From Lumbricus terrestris (Eukaryota; Annelida; Clitellata; Crassiclitellata; Lumbricidae), in assembly GCA_949752735.1 (NCBI GenBank), contig OX457052.1:33913344-33977343 (forward strand): a stretch of DNA of 64,000 nt, in the 5' to 3' direction. Under the pieces are notes generated by a model. That model was not told the origin of the DNA. It ran no database searches and saw nothing but the letters and a program-made list of their open reading frames with translations. The position numbers and the translations under genes were made by a program. Below, piece after piece: positions 11,701 to 24,745 of the stretch. Numbering within the stretch: position 1 is the first letter of the stretch; each line of letters starts with the position of its first letter.

Positions 11701-14700
11701 AGAAAGATGATGGACTGGTTGATGGACAGAGAAAAGTGATGGGGATATAAAGAAATCAAGGGTAATGCAGAGAATAGACAAGAATGGTGTTGTTGGAATC
11801 TTGAACGATCTGCCTAAGGGCAGAACACTAAAGAAGAAGACACTTTATATAGCTCAAGACACTTTATATAGCTCCTCTAGTTTGACCTCTTGTTTTCTCT
11901 CTCCATGTCAGCCACTCGGGCCTGTCGTGCTTCACCATCTGCGGTTGGGCGAAGGGCGTTGACTACCGTCCAGGCGTGTCCATCACCCACCGTCCGATCA
12001 ACCACAGCTGGAACGGGATCCACATCGACGGCAACTGGCAGCTCATCGACTGCCACTGGGCGACCCGCTTCCTCCAGTCGGAGCAGAACGTTCCGGAGAA
12101 TCTCGTCTACGAGTACGACGACTTCTACTTCATCGCGGAACCGGAGCAGCTGGCGTACACGCACTACCCGGAGGACCCCGCCTGGCTGCTCCTCGAGACG
12201 CCGATCTCGAAGGAGAAGTTCGAGGAGTATCCGCTCGTCAAGTCGTACTTCTTCACCACCGGAATGTATCTCCTGCCGGACTGCGCTCGCGGAGTCATCA
12301 ACACGAAACATGGTCAGATTCTGTTTTGATTGTAATTTTAGTCGTAATTTAATGTTTGTGTGGTATAAATTGAATGTTTGTATGGTAATTGAAGGTTTGT
12401 ATATAGTAATTGAATGTTTGTATGGTGCCACTAAAAGGTTTCTTAACTAAGCTGGGGAGTAAAGGGTAACACCAGCTTTTGTGCAGATTTTTTAATATAC
12501 AATGGTGTTAATTTTTCATGGGTTCATTTTTTCGTGGTTTGTGTGCTGGGACCATGAGGTCGGAGGTCAAATCTCCACCAGATGAGAATTTGGTTTGAGA
12601 TAATTTCTGCACCACTTGCACCACTGGCTAAGCAACTTAGCTCGAATAAGTGCATCGACCGTATGATGCCAGGGAGAAGATAAGACAGCAAGGGAGATGA
12701 TAGGCCACCGGCTCTTGTATGCCAAGGCCAAGAAACTTAAGTTGCTAGCACTTCACGCTTCATACCCAATTACCCATGCGTATATATACTCATTGTTGAT
12801 TTGTGTATCGAATATGTTTTAGTTCTTAGAAGTGTTTCTCATCTTTTCTTCTTCTTTATGCTCTTTTATTTTAAGTTTTTATGCTCTGATGTTCCTTCCA
12901 TTGTTTGAAGTTTACATGCATTTTTTTCACTTGTCTTAATGGACGAGGTAATGGTTGAATGGCAATGCAGTCGCAATTAAGTGGTATTTGTTTAAGTCCG
13001 TCCGACTGCCATTATGTACATAGCAGTTTTCGAGATGTAAAAATGTGCTTTTTTTAATGTTCAGGGGCATACACCGTTTACACAGATACACGCACATGAC
13101 TTACTTCTGAGAAGCTAAATAAAAATTGTCCATCCACGCATTTCATATTGTGTCTAAAACTTTATAGAGCCATCTCTCAACATAGACTATTTAGGATTGT
13201 ATTGCAAATGAGAATGTCTAAAGCATCTATTGCTGTATTGTATTGTATTGAAATATTTATAAAGCCCTCTAATAGGGTGATTTGTTGAAGGTGTTTCAAG
13301 TGTACAAGGCCACGAATCACAAGTAATTACGTGTAAGTGATGAGTGCTTCTAATTCATTCATTCATTCAAGAATTTACATATATAGCGCTTCTTCAAGGG
13401 GACTACTCAGAAGCGCTCCCGACTCTAGCACGGCAAATAGGGACAGTTTTGAGTTTAATAAAAAATGTAATGACCCCAGCAAGTAGATGTAGCTCCTGTG
13501 GGAACCCATTCCAGATTCAGCCATGAAATGGTGCTACATAAATTTCAGTTACGATTACAGCGTGTGCTTAAATTGTTGTGCAGGAATAACGAACGTCTCC
13601 CTCGGACTGACCAACCAGACGGCCTTCACCTTCAAGCTCGGCTACGGCGACGCGCTCAACGAGAAGGTTGGTGACGTTGAGCTGAGCAGCTACGCCGTTC
13701 AGGAGACGAAAGACGATCAGGTCGTCTACTACCTGCGTCTGCCGCAGAAGGGCGACTACTACCTCATCGTCTTCGCAAACCTCGTCCCTGACGACCCGGA
13801 GACGACGGAGGGCACGTACAAGGCCATCTGCGAGTACAAGGTCGTCTGTGACGAGCCTTCCAAGGCGGACCCGGTGGCTTTTCCGTCCTGCTCGGATGTT
13901 AGCTGGGGACCGGATGCATTTGTCGCGCAGTACGGACTGACGCCGAAGAATCGGGAGGCGATCCTGATGGCGCCGAACGGACACGTGGAGTTGCCGTTCG
14001 AGAAGCGTGGAGATGTGAGGGTCTACGCTCGGCTTGTCCGACCTGGAGTTGATGACGGGGAGCTGAAGCAGGCGCTGGCGGTGAAGACGGATGATGATAA
14101 GGTATTGTGTTGTGTTTTATTGTTTTTTATGTCTTGTCTTTTTTAACTTCTTGCTAGAATTAATCCTTCGGTGGGGAGGGTCAGCCACTCGCATCCTCCG
14201 TCTCTGTCGTCTAGCTCCGTCTCCAGCTTTGTCCGGGTTCAGTTAGAGAAGTTTGAGGTTCTGCTGGATCATGTCTCCATCTCATTCCCCCGACTATGTT
14301 TTCCTTTATTGTACTGTGTTGTATTTGGGAATTTCTAAGTGCCTATCACAGTGCAGATTGCAGCGCAATCAGAGAGTGAGGGGCAACGAGAGGAAATAAG
14401 GTTTTTAGACAGTGCTCAGAGAGATGTAGTAGGACCTCCACTGTCCTCCAGTTGGATTCTAAGAGCAAACTGAATGATGGAGATCATTCCACAGTAAGGG
14501 ACCAAAGCAGACAAAAGCTCCAGATTGAACGTAGTCCTAACTGGAGGGACATAAGAGGTATAGGATGGTACCATGGGAGGTCATTGTTTTTGTTTTTTCA
14601 TTGTCTTTACTTTTAAGTGAACTGCAATATCTGTTGATGATTGCTGTCGACAATTAGCTCACAATCTATCACAATTAATGATCATTACTAACAGACAATC

Positions 14701-17700
14701 ACAATCCATATCAATTGGACAACCATGATTTCAAAAATATATAAAGGATTTTTAAAAATACATAAAAGATCTTTCTCTGAATCTTTTTCACTGGGAGCAC
14801 TTCTGGTTGGTGTGAACTGTGATAGGTGCTTTGCTTTATAAATTAAAGATACACATTTGCAGTTACAGTACTCTACATTTTTTTGAACAGGTTACCATTT
14901 TCGTCGATTTGCCGAAAAAGGGCGAGTACGGTCTCGAGATCTTTGCCAACGATCCCAACCAAGATGGCGACATGTTCACGCACGTCTGCCAATACCTCTG
15001 CTCCTACACGAAGGACCCTCCCATCATCACCTACGGGATGGTACCCGATGTCGTCAAGCAGATATCCAGGCGACCTATTGACCCTTCGCTTGAGGATAGA
15101 GCGCTCTACAAACCGTCCTATGACTCTGTTGACGCGCTTTCGGGAAGCGGTAGGTGGCACTGCTGTTGTGTTATTATTATAGGGCCAATATAGCGTTAAA
15201 CCTTAAGCTTTAATCTGTGTTGTTGTGTTTATGTGATCTCAAGATTTCTGTAGAATCCAATAATAATAATTACAATAGTAATAATAATAATAATAATTAC
15301 ACCAATTTATATGGCACCGTACCACAGCTGTAACGTTACAAAACAGTAGACCCAATGTAGGCTAAGTCGTGGAAACCGTGGATGATGCCCTTGGAGGAGG
15401 CAATGGGTAAAGCGCAGGTAAAATTGGGTAACCTCCCTAAATGAGTCTGGGTCTTATTTACTCCAAAATGTAAAAAAATTGTCTTAAGGTTAGTTTTGTA
15501 TGGATGCGTCGCAGAAGCCCTTTGCTAGTTGCTTCCTAGATATTGTGCTGAAATTTAATAGGGAGAAGGGGGTCAAGAATGTAGAATATTCTTCAATTAA
15601 TTCAGTAGACGGCTATGATGAATTCGCCATAATTTGCAAAATTGTAACCCGATTTTTATGCGGTTAGTGTTATTTGATTCAATATTATGTATTCATTTCC
15701 TGCCCAGCAAAATTGCAGAATAATCCATTTGTGCTTTCTGAGAACTTTGATGACACGATTCACACGAATATTCTGAAACTTTTTATTCAGTTTTCTCACT
15801 CTAAAGTAGGTTGTGAAAGAATGAAAAGGGTACGACTATAGTTATGAAAAAACCCCGTTATTTTCATTCAGTAAGAAATACTTTAAAGCAGCACCTTTGT
15901 AGCATATGACTGAATAAATGTTCAGACTCCGACATGTGATGGATTTTTAGTTTGGGTCACGATTGAGTAAATGAGAAGTATGTTTCCTTGTTTTGTCTGT
16001 AGGTTCACCATCTCTGTACCTCACGGCAGAGTATCCGTTTGGTCAGCCACCCGCGAAAGTTACCTCCGAAAAGATCCTGCCGACGCGGGTCGCTGAGCCG
16101 GAACACGAGTATAAGCCGCACTCGAGTGAAGTCTACACGAGCGAGATTGATGTGAAGCCACCTGAGCACTTTGAAGCCGTCCAGCTGGTGGACAAAAGTG
16201 ATGCTCCGGAGCCGGAGGTTTCGAAAGCGCCGAGCGAGAAACTATTCAAGGATACGAATGTCTTCAAGGATATTGACACCCACGCTGTTGAGGTGTGTTT
16301 GTCTGTGTGCTTGTCTGTGTATGCGTGTCTTTGATTGTCTGTGCGTGCCTGTCTGGCTTGCGTATTTCACTAGCGGCACGTTACAACAGTTGCCAGCTTA
16401 TTTTGTATTAAATTACAAAAGATTAGATGAGATTGATGCTGATCGATGAGGATTTGAGACATCAGACGGGGGCAATTGTTCTCACACAGTGCCTCTTGCT
16501 AGTGTCCTGTGTGTGAGGCTTTTCAGATATTATCAAGAGGTACTTAAAGTCTTGAAACATAAAGGATATTATCTGGTTGATGCTATCATGTATACGGACT
16601 CATTCAGCTTCCTCCCACATTTCATTTCGTTCATCCAGCAGACTTGACCTGTTGGTTCCTCGCTCTAGAACTGCTCTGGCTCAGTCTTGATCATTTGCCT
16701 CAATTGGTCCTTCTCTTTGGAATGCGCTTTCCTTTGTTTGCTCTGCAGTCTGTCTATCTGACAGTCTCTTTTCTTCCTTCTCTCTTTCCAAAGTTTGCAT
16801 CTTCTCGCACACTGGGAGCGCTTCTGAACTGTTAGCCCAACTAGAGGCACTTTTTAAATGCATAAATGCAAAACAATTATTTACGTACATGCATTGAAAT
16901 TTTATTGACAGGTTTCCAAGAAGGATCACAGTACGTTCCGTGACATTCTGTGGCATTTGATCTTTGCTCGTGACATAACGAACGAATTGGACAGAGCCAG
17001 GTAAACAAAGCCTTTCTCCGAAGTTGTCTCATTCATTTACTAAGCAATGTATTATTACTCTTTAGACGTCTTACTGTGTAAGTCTTTCCGTCCTTTCTAA
17101 AAATGATTTGGTTGCTTCTGAGTTCCTGTTAACGCTGCTTTTATGTTTCATTGAGAGCGGTTTGTGAATGTTGAAGTAGCCTTTTAGATGCAGTTTTAAT
17201 TAAGTTGGTTGAAACTGACACTTAAGTAACACTTCTTGTACGATCCAGACTGACTTTTTCAGCTGGTTCATTCCCTGTTGACTGCCGATCTATTTCAGCT
17301 GACTGGCTTTCTGAGTATTGACCTGTCAAGTTGTCACCTGATTTTCGTTCGCTATCATTGACTGCTTCTTTCACAGATAGAGAGGTTCATTTTGTTGTAT
17401 GGCGGAAAGGAATTTATCCCAATGTTATGCCATGTCATTTAAGTCATGCCATTTTATTTATGTCATGTCATTTACCTCCGAAAGCTATGCTGCGTTGAGT
17501 ATCCGAGGACGTTGTCCCCTACACTCTGCTGAAAAGGGAGTCCTCTTAGTTCCCTTTACTCGTACTGAAACCGTGAAGAATCGAGTTTTCCTTTAGAGCT
17601 ACGGCTACACCCTTGTACTCTACCAAATTTCTTTCTCACTAAACTTCAGACTGTTCTTTTTAGGCGTGCTGGCTGGAGTCAGGAGCGCCTCTGAGTAGTT

Positions 17701-20700
17701 TCCTTGAAGGGGCGCGATATAGGTTACCGAATGAATGAATGTTATGTTGTTATTTACTGTTGCTGATAGTGGTGCATAGGTTGTGGGCTGGGGCAAATTA
17801 ACCCCATCATACTTTGTAAATTTGCCATATCATGAATCATATTACCTTACCTGATGAGGTTTGTTTGTTTTGTCATGTAGAGCCATATTCCTGTGGCTTT
17901 GTTCAAAAGATCTCAATGAACTGAATTTCACCGATTACGAGAAAGCATCGCCAGAAGAGACGCTGATGAATCTTAAGAACGGTCAGACGACGTATGCGCG
18001 TGTCTACGAAACGCTCTGCAGGTCGGTTGAACTGGTCTTCATAACGAGTTTTATAATAATAATAACGACAATTTATATGGTGCCGTAACGCGGCCATACT
18101 GCTACAGAGGCGCCTCACAAACGACCAGCTGCGGGATACGCCTTAGCAAACAGATAAGTTTTAAGCTGATAATAGGAAGAAAACAGCAGTAGCATGAATA
18201 ATTGTACTTCTGATAGTATTTTTTAGTGGCATTATAATGGAAGTAGTGGTTGTAATGTTGGCACAAAATAATAGTAATGAGAATGAAACGTGGACTAATA
18301 ACAAGAATCTCTCACTTTCTTTGTTTTGGTTTTTCCAGTTACGCAAACCTTCACTGCAAGACTTTGACCGGATACGCGAAAGGTGCCGAGTACAAACCTG
18401 GAAACAAGTTCGCAGGTCAACAAGGTCAACACTCGTGGAATGCCGTACTCATCAAAGGCATCTGGCAACTGGTTGACTGTCACTGGGCAGCCAGACGACT
18501 CGTTGGCAAAAAGGTAGCATTCAGTTGACAAAACGGGTGGTATTCAGTTGGCAAAAAGGTAGCATACAGTTGGCAAAAGGGTAGAATTCACTTGTCAAAA
18601 AGGTAGCATTCAGTTGGCAAAAAGGTAGCATTTGGTTGGCAAAAAGGTAGCATTCAGTTGGCAAAAGGGTAGCATTCAGTTGGCAAAAAGGTAGCATTCA
18701 GTTGAAAGGTAGCATTGAGTTGGAAAAGGGGTAGAATTCACTTGATAAAAGGTTGGCATTCATTCGGCGAAAAGGTAGCATTCAGTTGAAAGGTAGCATT
18801 CAGTTGGAAAAGGGGTAGAATTTTCACTTGACAAAAGGTTGGCATTCATTTGGCAAAAAGGTAGCATTCAGTTAGCAAAGGGTAGAAGTCTGTTGGCAAA
18901 AAGTGGCATAGAGTTGTCAAAAAGGTAGCATTCAATTGGTCATTGGATGCAGTATTTCAAATTTGTGGAATACTTGTGCTGATGGGAGGGAGATTGGTGG
19001 GTTTACACGTTCAAACCCCTGAAATAGCGGCATCCATATTTTAAAAACTAATTCTGTGTATTTTGCGATCATGTCCGTTGGAAAAACCCATTAAATGGAA
19101 AAACCCAAATCTTTTATGGCTGCACCTCTGCTTTCGCGCTACTGATCAACTTGTCGTTTGTTGACGTTGATAGTTGACTTCGGACAACGTTCGCTACGAA
19201 CTGGACGAGTACTACTTCATGCCGGCTCCAACACAACTCATCTACTCGCACTTCCCGGAGAACGACACCTGGCAGCTGCTGGAAAAGCCTCTGACCTTGA
19301 CAGAGTTCGAGGAACTGGTTCCGGTTAAGCCGACTTTCTTCAAGGATGGCCTGGAGCTGCTCAGCCACACAAATGCCATCATCCACTCCAGCAACGACGT
19401 CAGCATCCGAATCGACTGTCCACCGGATAAGGTGACATGGATCATTCTTTCTTCACCCAATCATAATTGCTGATTGTTTCGTGACCTTTGATCTGACCTG
19501 TTTCCATTTTACACATAGTCTATCTATTTATTTATATAGTTCTCTATTTATCTGTCTATTTGTCTAGCTCTCTGTCTGTCTCTCTACCTGTCTGTTTACC
19601 TGTCTTTCAATTATAATTATTATTGAAATTACGCAAAGATTATTATTGTTATTATTATTATTATATTTTTTTTGCCCCGAGGTATTTAGGATCCCTCAGG
19701 AACTTCATTGCTAACTATTGTTTAAAAACTAGTCCGGAATTGTCAGGCCTCGTCTTCAGGGTTTGAAGAGAAAGTTCCTTTAAAAGCGACCATTATTATT
19801 ATTTTTATTATTATGTTGCAGAATTAAATTTATAATCAGGCAATTCATCCCTGATTGGTGATTGATTTTCGTTCCCACCTCAGGTGAAATCGTTGAGATT
19901 CACGTTCAACGTGACGTACGACGACGGACGTGAAGAATTCGAAGGCATCAAGTTGAATCGGTTTGGTATGCAAGAAGTTGCCGGTCACGTCTGCTTCATC
20001 AACTTTCGACCTCCAGAGAAAGCCTCTTACCAGCTCGTCATCTATGCTAAGGACCTTGACAACCAGGTAGGCTACTGACATTGCATTCTAATCTCTACAT
20101 TAGTAACTTTCAGTCTTTTTGTTAATATTATTTTTTTCGCCATGGGATACTTCAGATCGTTAGGAATAAAAAATTATCAGGAATTAAAAAATTATTTACA
20201 TCGTTTTTGCTATTATTACTTTTTTTATTAGACTAAGTACTGTCGATAATTAGAATGCTCTTCCTGTTAAGGATGTTATTCACTGCTAGTGATGTAGCTT
20301 TTCCGGAAAAGTATTTTGCGGGAAATTTTCCGGAAATTTTCCGAAGAACCAGAAAAATACATTTAACTCGGAAAATATGAGAATTTCACTCTCAGAAATT
20401 GTTCTTATTGTTTCAAATTTTATTTACAGTACTTCTGTCGATGCAAACAATGTTGAACTTAAAAATAATTAATATGAGCAATAAATGCAGTTCTTTAGCA
20501 TTTCAGACTAGAGTAGATTATAGAAAACTAGATGTAGCTTGCAAGTCTGCAGTCAACTCCATTGCAGGAAACGTGTGAAAGACTGAAATACACATGAGAC
20601 AATCTAACAATCTGTCAATACTTAAAAGTTAAAACAAAACTGTTCAAAAATTCTCATTAATAGTTCACTGTTCATTAGCAGTTAACACAACATTTATTAA

Positions 20701-23700
20701 AAGGCTTAAGAGGTCGAAATGATCGTCTCAGTTCTGCAAAGGGCGTCATAAGAATCAATACATTCAAGTGAAAAATGGTGTCTATAGTAATACAGCATCA
20801 ATTGCTGTTTCTGTCCTATATTTTCATAACTCGCAAATATGAAGGTATATATATATTCGTTTTAATGTGAAAAGATAATCTGACAATAACGCAGAAATGT
20901 TAACATGAAAGATAATGAATAATTAAAGTCAATAGTTCAATTAGTTAGGCTTAAAGTAAGCTAGTAAATATTTTTATATAATAATCGTGGTATAAACTGA
21001 GAATTGTCCTTTAGTGGGAGGGTATAGTTGTGTGCTCTAGGTCTTAGTTGGTGAGAGGAGGGGGGTCGGAGAGGAGGTAGGAGTTTGAGAAGTACATGTT
21101 TGGGGTTGTGTAGGCCTATGGAGAAGAGGAGTTTTGCATCAGCTGTGTTGGCAAGTTCGGAGAGAGTTGGAAAGGTTTTCTCTAAGTATCCTAGGTGACT
21201 GAATGATAAAAAATATTTTCTCTAAATTTACAGTGAAGTTTAATTGCATTTAATTCCTAAATGTATTATTTGACCCGTGTGAACAATCTGAACAATGATC
21301 ACAAGCACTAGCAGTACCATCTATTGAATAAACTATCAGTTATAACCATCTAAGACTACTTGTAGTGATTGATGTATTTAGTAACATTGTATTGAAAGAA
21401 AATTTCGGACTTGTTAGAATTGAGTATGTATTTGATAATATTTTATTGGCGGAAAAATATGTCGGAAAGTTTCCGGAAAAATACGTTGGAAAGTTTCCGG
21501 AAAAATATATAACTTTCCGGACAATTTTTCCGCCTCGCAACACTATTCAGCAGCAACGGCTTAGTAAATAATATTAATGCAAAACTTATGTTATTTATGG
21601 ATGAACCCTTGCCTTGTAAGTAGTACGTGATCCCTCATTTTGTAAGTAATGGATGATCCCTTGTTGATATTTTTTCATTTATCATTCTTCTCCAGGCAAA
21701 GGAAGGAATCTACGGAGGCGTTTGCGAGTACAAGATCATCTGCGACGAGGTTTCTGGAAATCCCGCCTTCCCTCCGTGCGTCCACACGACGTGGGGTGCG
21801 GGGGACAGCGCACCGAAGTTTGATCTCGTGCCTCTTAACGTCGGCTCCATCGCAGTCGCTAAGAACGGTCTCGCCGAAGTGAAGTTCCGTCTCAACACGA
21901 CCGTCAGGTTCGTTTGTCATCCCTGCCAAGCAAGAGTGTATTTAGTGGTTTAGCTGGTCAAAGCACCAAAATTAATAGTTTTCATTCAATGTCTGTGTAT
22001 TTTGTGACCATTTCATTTGAGGAACTCCTACATGGAAACCCAAAAAATTACTAATTTCTGGCTATGCCTCTGATTCCAAAGTCTGCAGTTTACTATATAA
22101 TATAAAAATTCTTGGAATGAATAATGAGCCAGGCGGGTGGTAAGGAATTCTGTTGATGTTGGACCATGATGCGATTAGCGACGCAATGTGTGTTTTTATG
22201 AGATGGAACAAATATTTATGCAGAGGTTACTGATATTATGTTTGTTCTTATCTCATCTAATCCAATATGAACATTTGCAAAGTGTTTTTCACAGCGGAGC
22301 TACATGTATTCAGAAGCGCTCTTAGCGTGACAGGCCCATGAAGCGAGTATGGTGAGATTAGTCGTGGTTGAAGTACAATATTATACAATACAGCCATATT
22401 TGATGCAAGACAGAACTGCATTTGATATATATTAATGGCCCTTCTTCCAAAGTAAGTAAGTTAGCAAATAAGCATGTACTTTACTGAAGCGCCTACAAAT
22501 GCACTGCAATTCGCAAACATCACCATACGCCAGAACTTGATGATGCTGAGCAAAGGAACTTACTACACAGGAACGACTTTGGAATGGACTTGAACCCATA
22601 TTCGGCATTTTGCCATTTTGGGTCCTTCCTTTTGGAATGCACTTTAAAGACATTTCTTTTCCACCTTATTCACCTTGCCAGTTACTATTGTCATGGAAAG
22701 GATAGTTGCTAATCAATATTTGAGTTAGATTGCATTACAGAAGGCAACATATTATTTATTATTGTTATTATTATTTAGCATTTGTTAGGCACCACTCACT
22801 ATCTGAAGTCAATGATGTCTAGTAATTGTGAGTGAAGGACTCGCTTGAGGTCTATACACAGTTGTTATTTAAGGAGGAGGATCAATTATTATTGTTGCAA
22901 GCAGGGTGAAACCAGCTGACTTATGTAGCCTGTACTCATATAACATCTGCTGACTGTATTTTAAGGGTGTCTAAAGACTAACCATTTGGTTGAAGGTTGT
23001 TTCAGTTTAAGGAGACACTGTGATAACAAAGTTAATTAACGTTGCCCTCCTCCTTTATTCAAGTTTGGGACTGGCACTGCCAGAGTGAGAGGCAGAGTTA
23101 GATTGGCTGATTGGATGGATACAGAGTTTAACGATATCTTACGACAAACAAAGGTTGTTGCCGTCGACATAAATTGGTTTGGCACGTAGTATGGGTAGTT
23201 GCAGTTTAACATCACTGTGTGATAACAAAGATCATTTGCGACGCCCTCCTCCTCTATCCAGGCTTGGGACTGGCACTGGCAGAGTGCAATGCAGTGGCGG
23301 ACTTTCGTATCGCTTGACAATGTTTTAAAGGTGTCTAAATAGAGGACCGACCAAGTAAGCTGCAGTGTTCCAAGCTTTTACAGATAGAACTCCTCCACAT
23401 GGTTGCACTCTGCCAGTGCCAGTCCCAAGCCTGGATAAAGGAGGAGGGCGTCGCTAATGGTCTTTGTTACCACACAGTGACGGTAGACTGCAAATACTGC
23501 TTTTACAAATAGGATTTGGTAATCGGTCGAGTTTCAGGAATTTCTTGATCATTGTTTATATTGAATGCATGACAACGTTTTTAAGGGTGTCTAAAGAGTG
23601 GACTGTAGGAAATTTATCCGTTTTTTTTCTCATGTAATTTGCGACAGAGTTCCATTCTTATATGGCATAGGTTGACAACGTTTTAAAGGTGTCCCATGAT

Positions 23701-24696
23701 GTATGATGTAGCGTAACATCACTAAGGTTTTACAAGTTGCTCCGTTTCGTTATGTATAATTAGTATCAGTATAATTATTGCGAAGAGTTTATTAGCAGTC
23801 GCTCCGTTTCATTCCTCGTTCTACAGACTTCGCTTCATGGCGAAACTGAAGAGCAACGACAAAGACGAGAAGGCGCTTGCTCCGTACGTCATGTACCGAA
23901 CGATCGGCGACACGGTCGTCTTCCGCGTCTCCGCTCCGACGGAAGGCGAGTTCGGCCTGGAGATCTACGCCAACAATCCGGAGCTTGGCGGCAACACCCT
24001 CCAGCACGTCTACCAGTACCTTGTCATCGCGAAGGAGGTTCCGGAGACGGTGGAACCGTTCCCCACTCTGACGACCGGGTTCCTCGGTCCCCAGGTCAGC
24101 TACTCCCAGCTCGGACTGACGACCGTGGATCAGGTGGATCCGTTCATCCAGACGGCGTCCGGAGATCTCCAGGTGTCGTTCGGAACGGCGCAGCCGCTGC
24201 GCGTCACGTCCCAGCTGACCTTCGTCTCGAGTGGAGCCAACCGTGACAGCTCCGAGTACATTCTCCAGCAGGGAAGCCAGACCGGAGTGACGTTCGTCAT
24301 TAAGCTGACGGAGAAGGGAATGTACAAGGTAGTCATGTCCTTGGATCTCAATACCGTAATCAGAACGGTTTTGTATCAATAAGATTAGAAGCAATCGTTA
24401 AATTTATCTATTTTGGCGTGTTAAGCTATCACAGACACAACTTAAACAAGGTAGAATAATTTGTTACATTCTGGAGCTTTTTTTACCATTGTATTGAAAA
24501 CTTGTTGGGATCGTGCTTTCTCAGTTGTAAGCCCATCTGTCTGGAATAATCTCCCGTTGGAGATATGTTTCGTACATGGTGTTGATTAATCAGTGTGTTT
24601 ACATTCTCATATTAAGATCGTGATTGGACTGCGAGCGTCTCTGACTGGGCTTCTTTCTCAAGGGGTGCTATGTATATTCTTGAAGCAAATGAATGA

Positions 24697-24745
<49 letters not shown>

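Noticed and set aside
11877..12431. Long antisense and out-of-frame ORFs across exon 4 (also at 13568, 23792 and 63191)
   Set aside because: They overlap GC-rich coding exons whose + frame matches a known family and is conserved between the duplicated units; the others are shadows.
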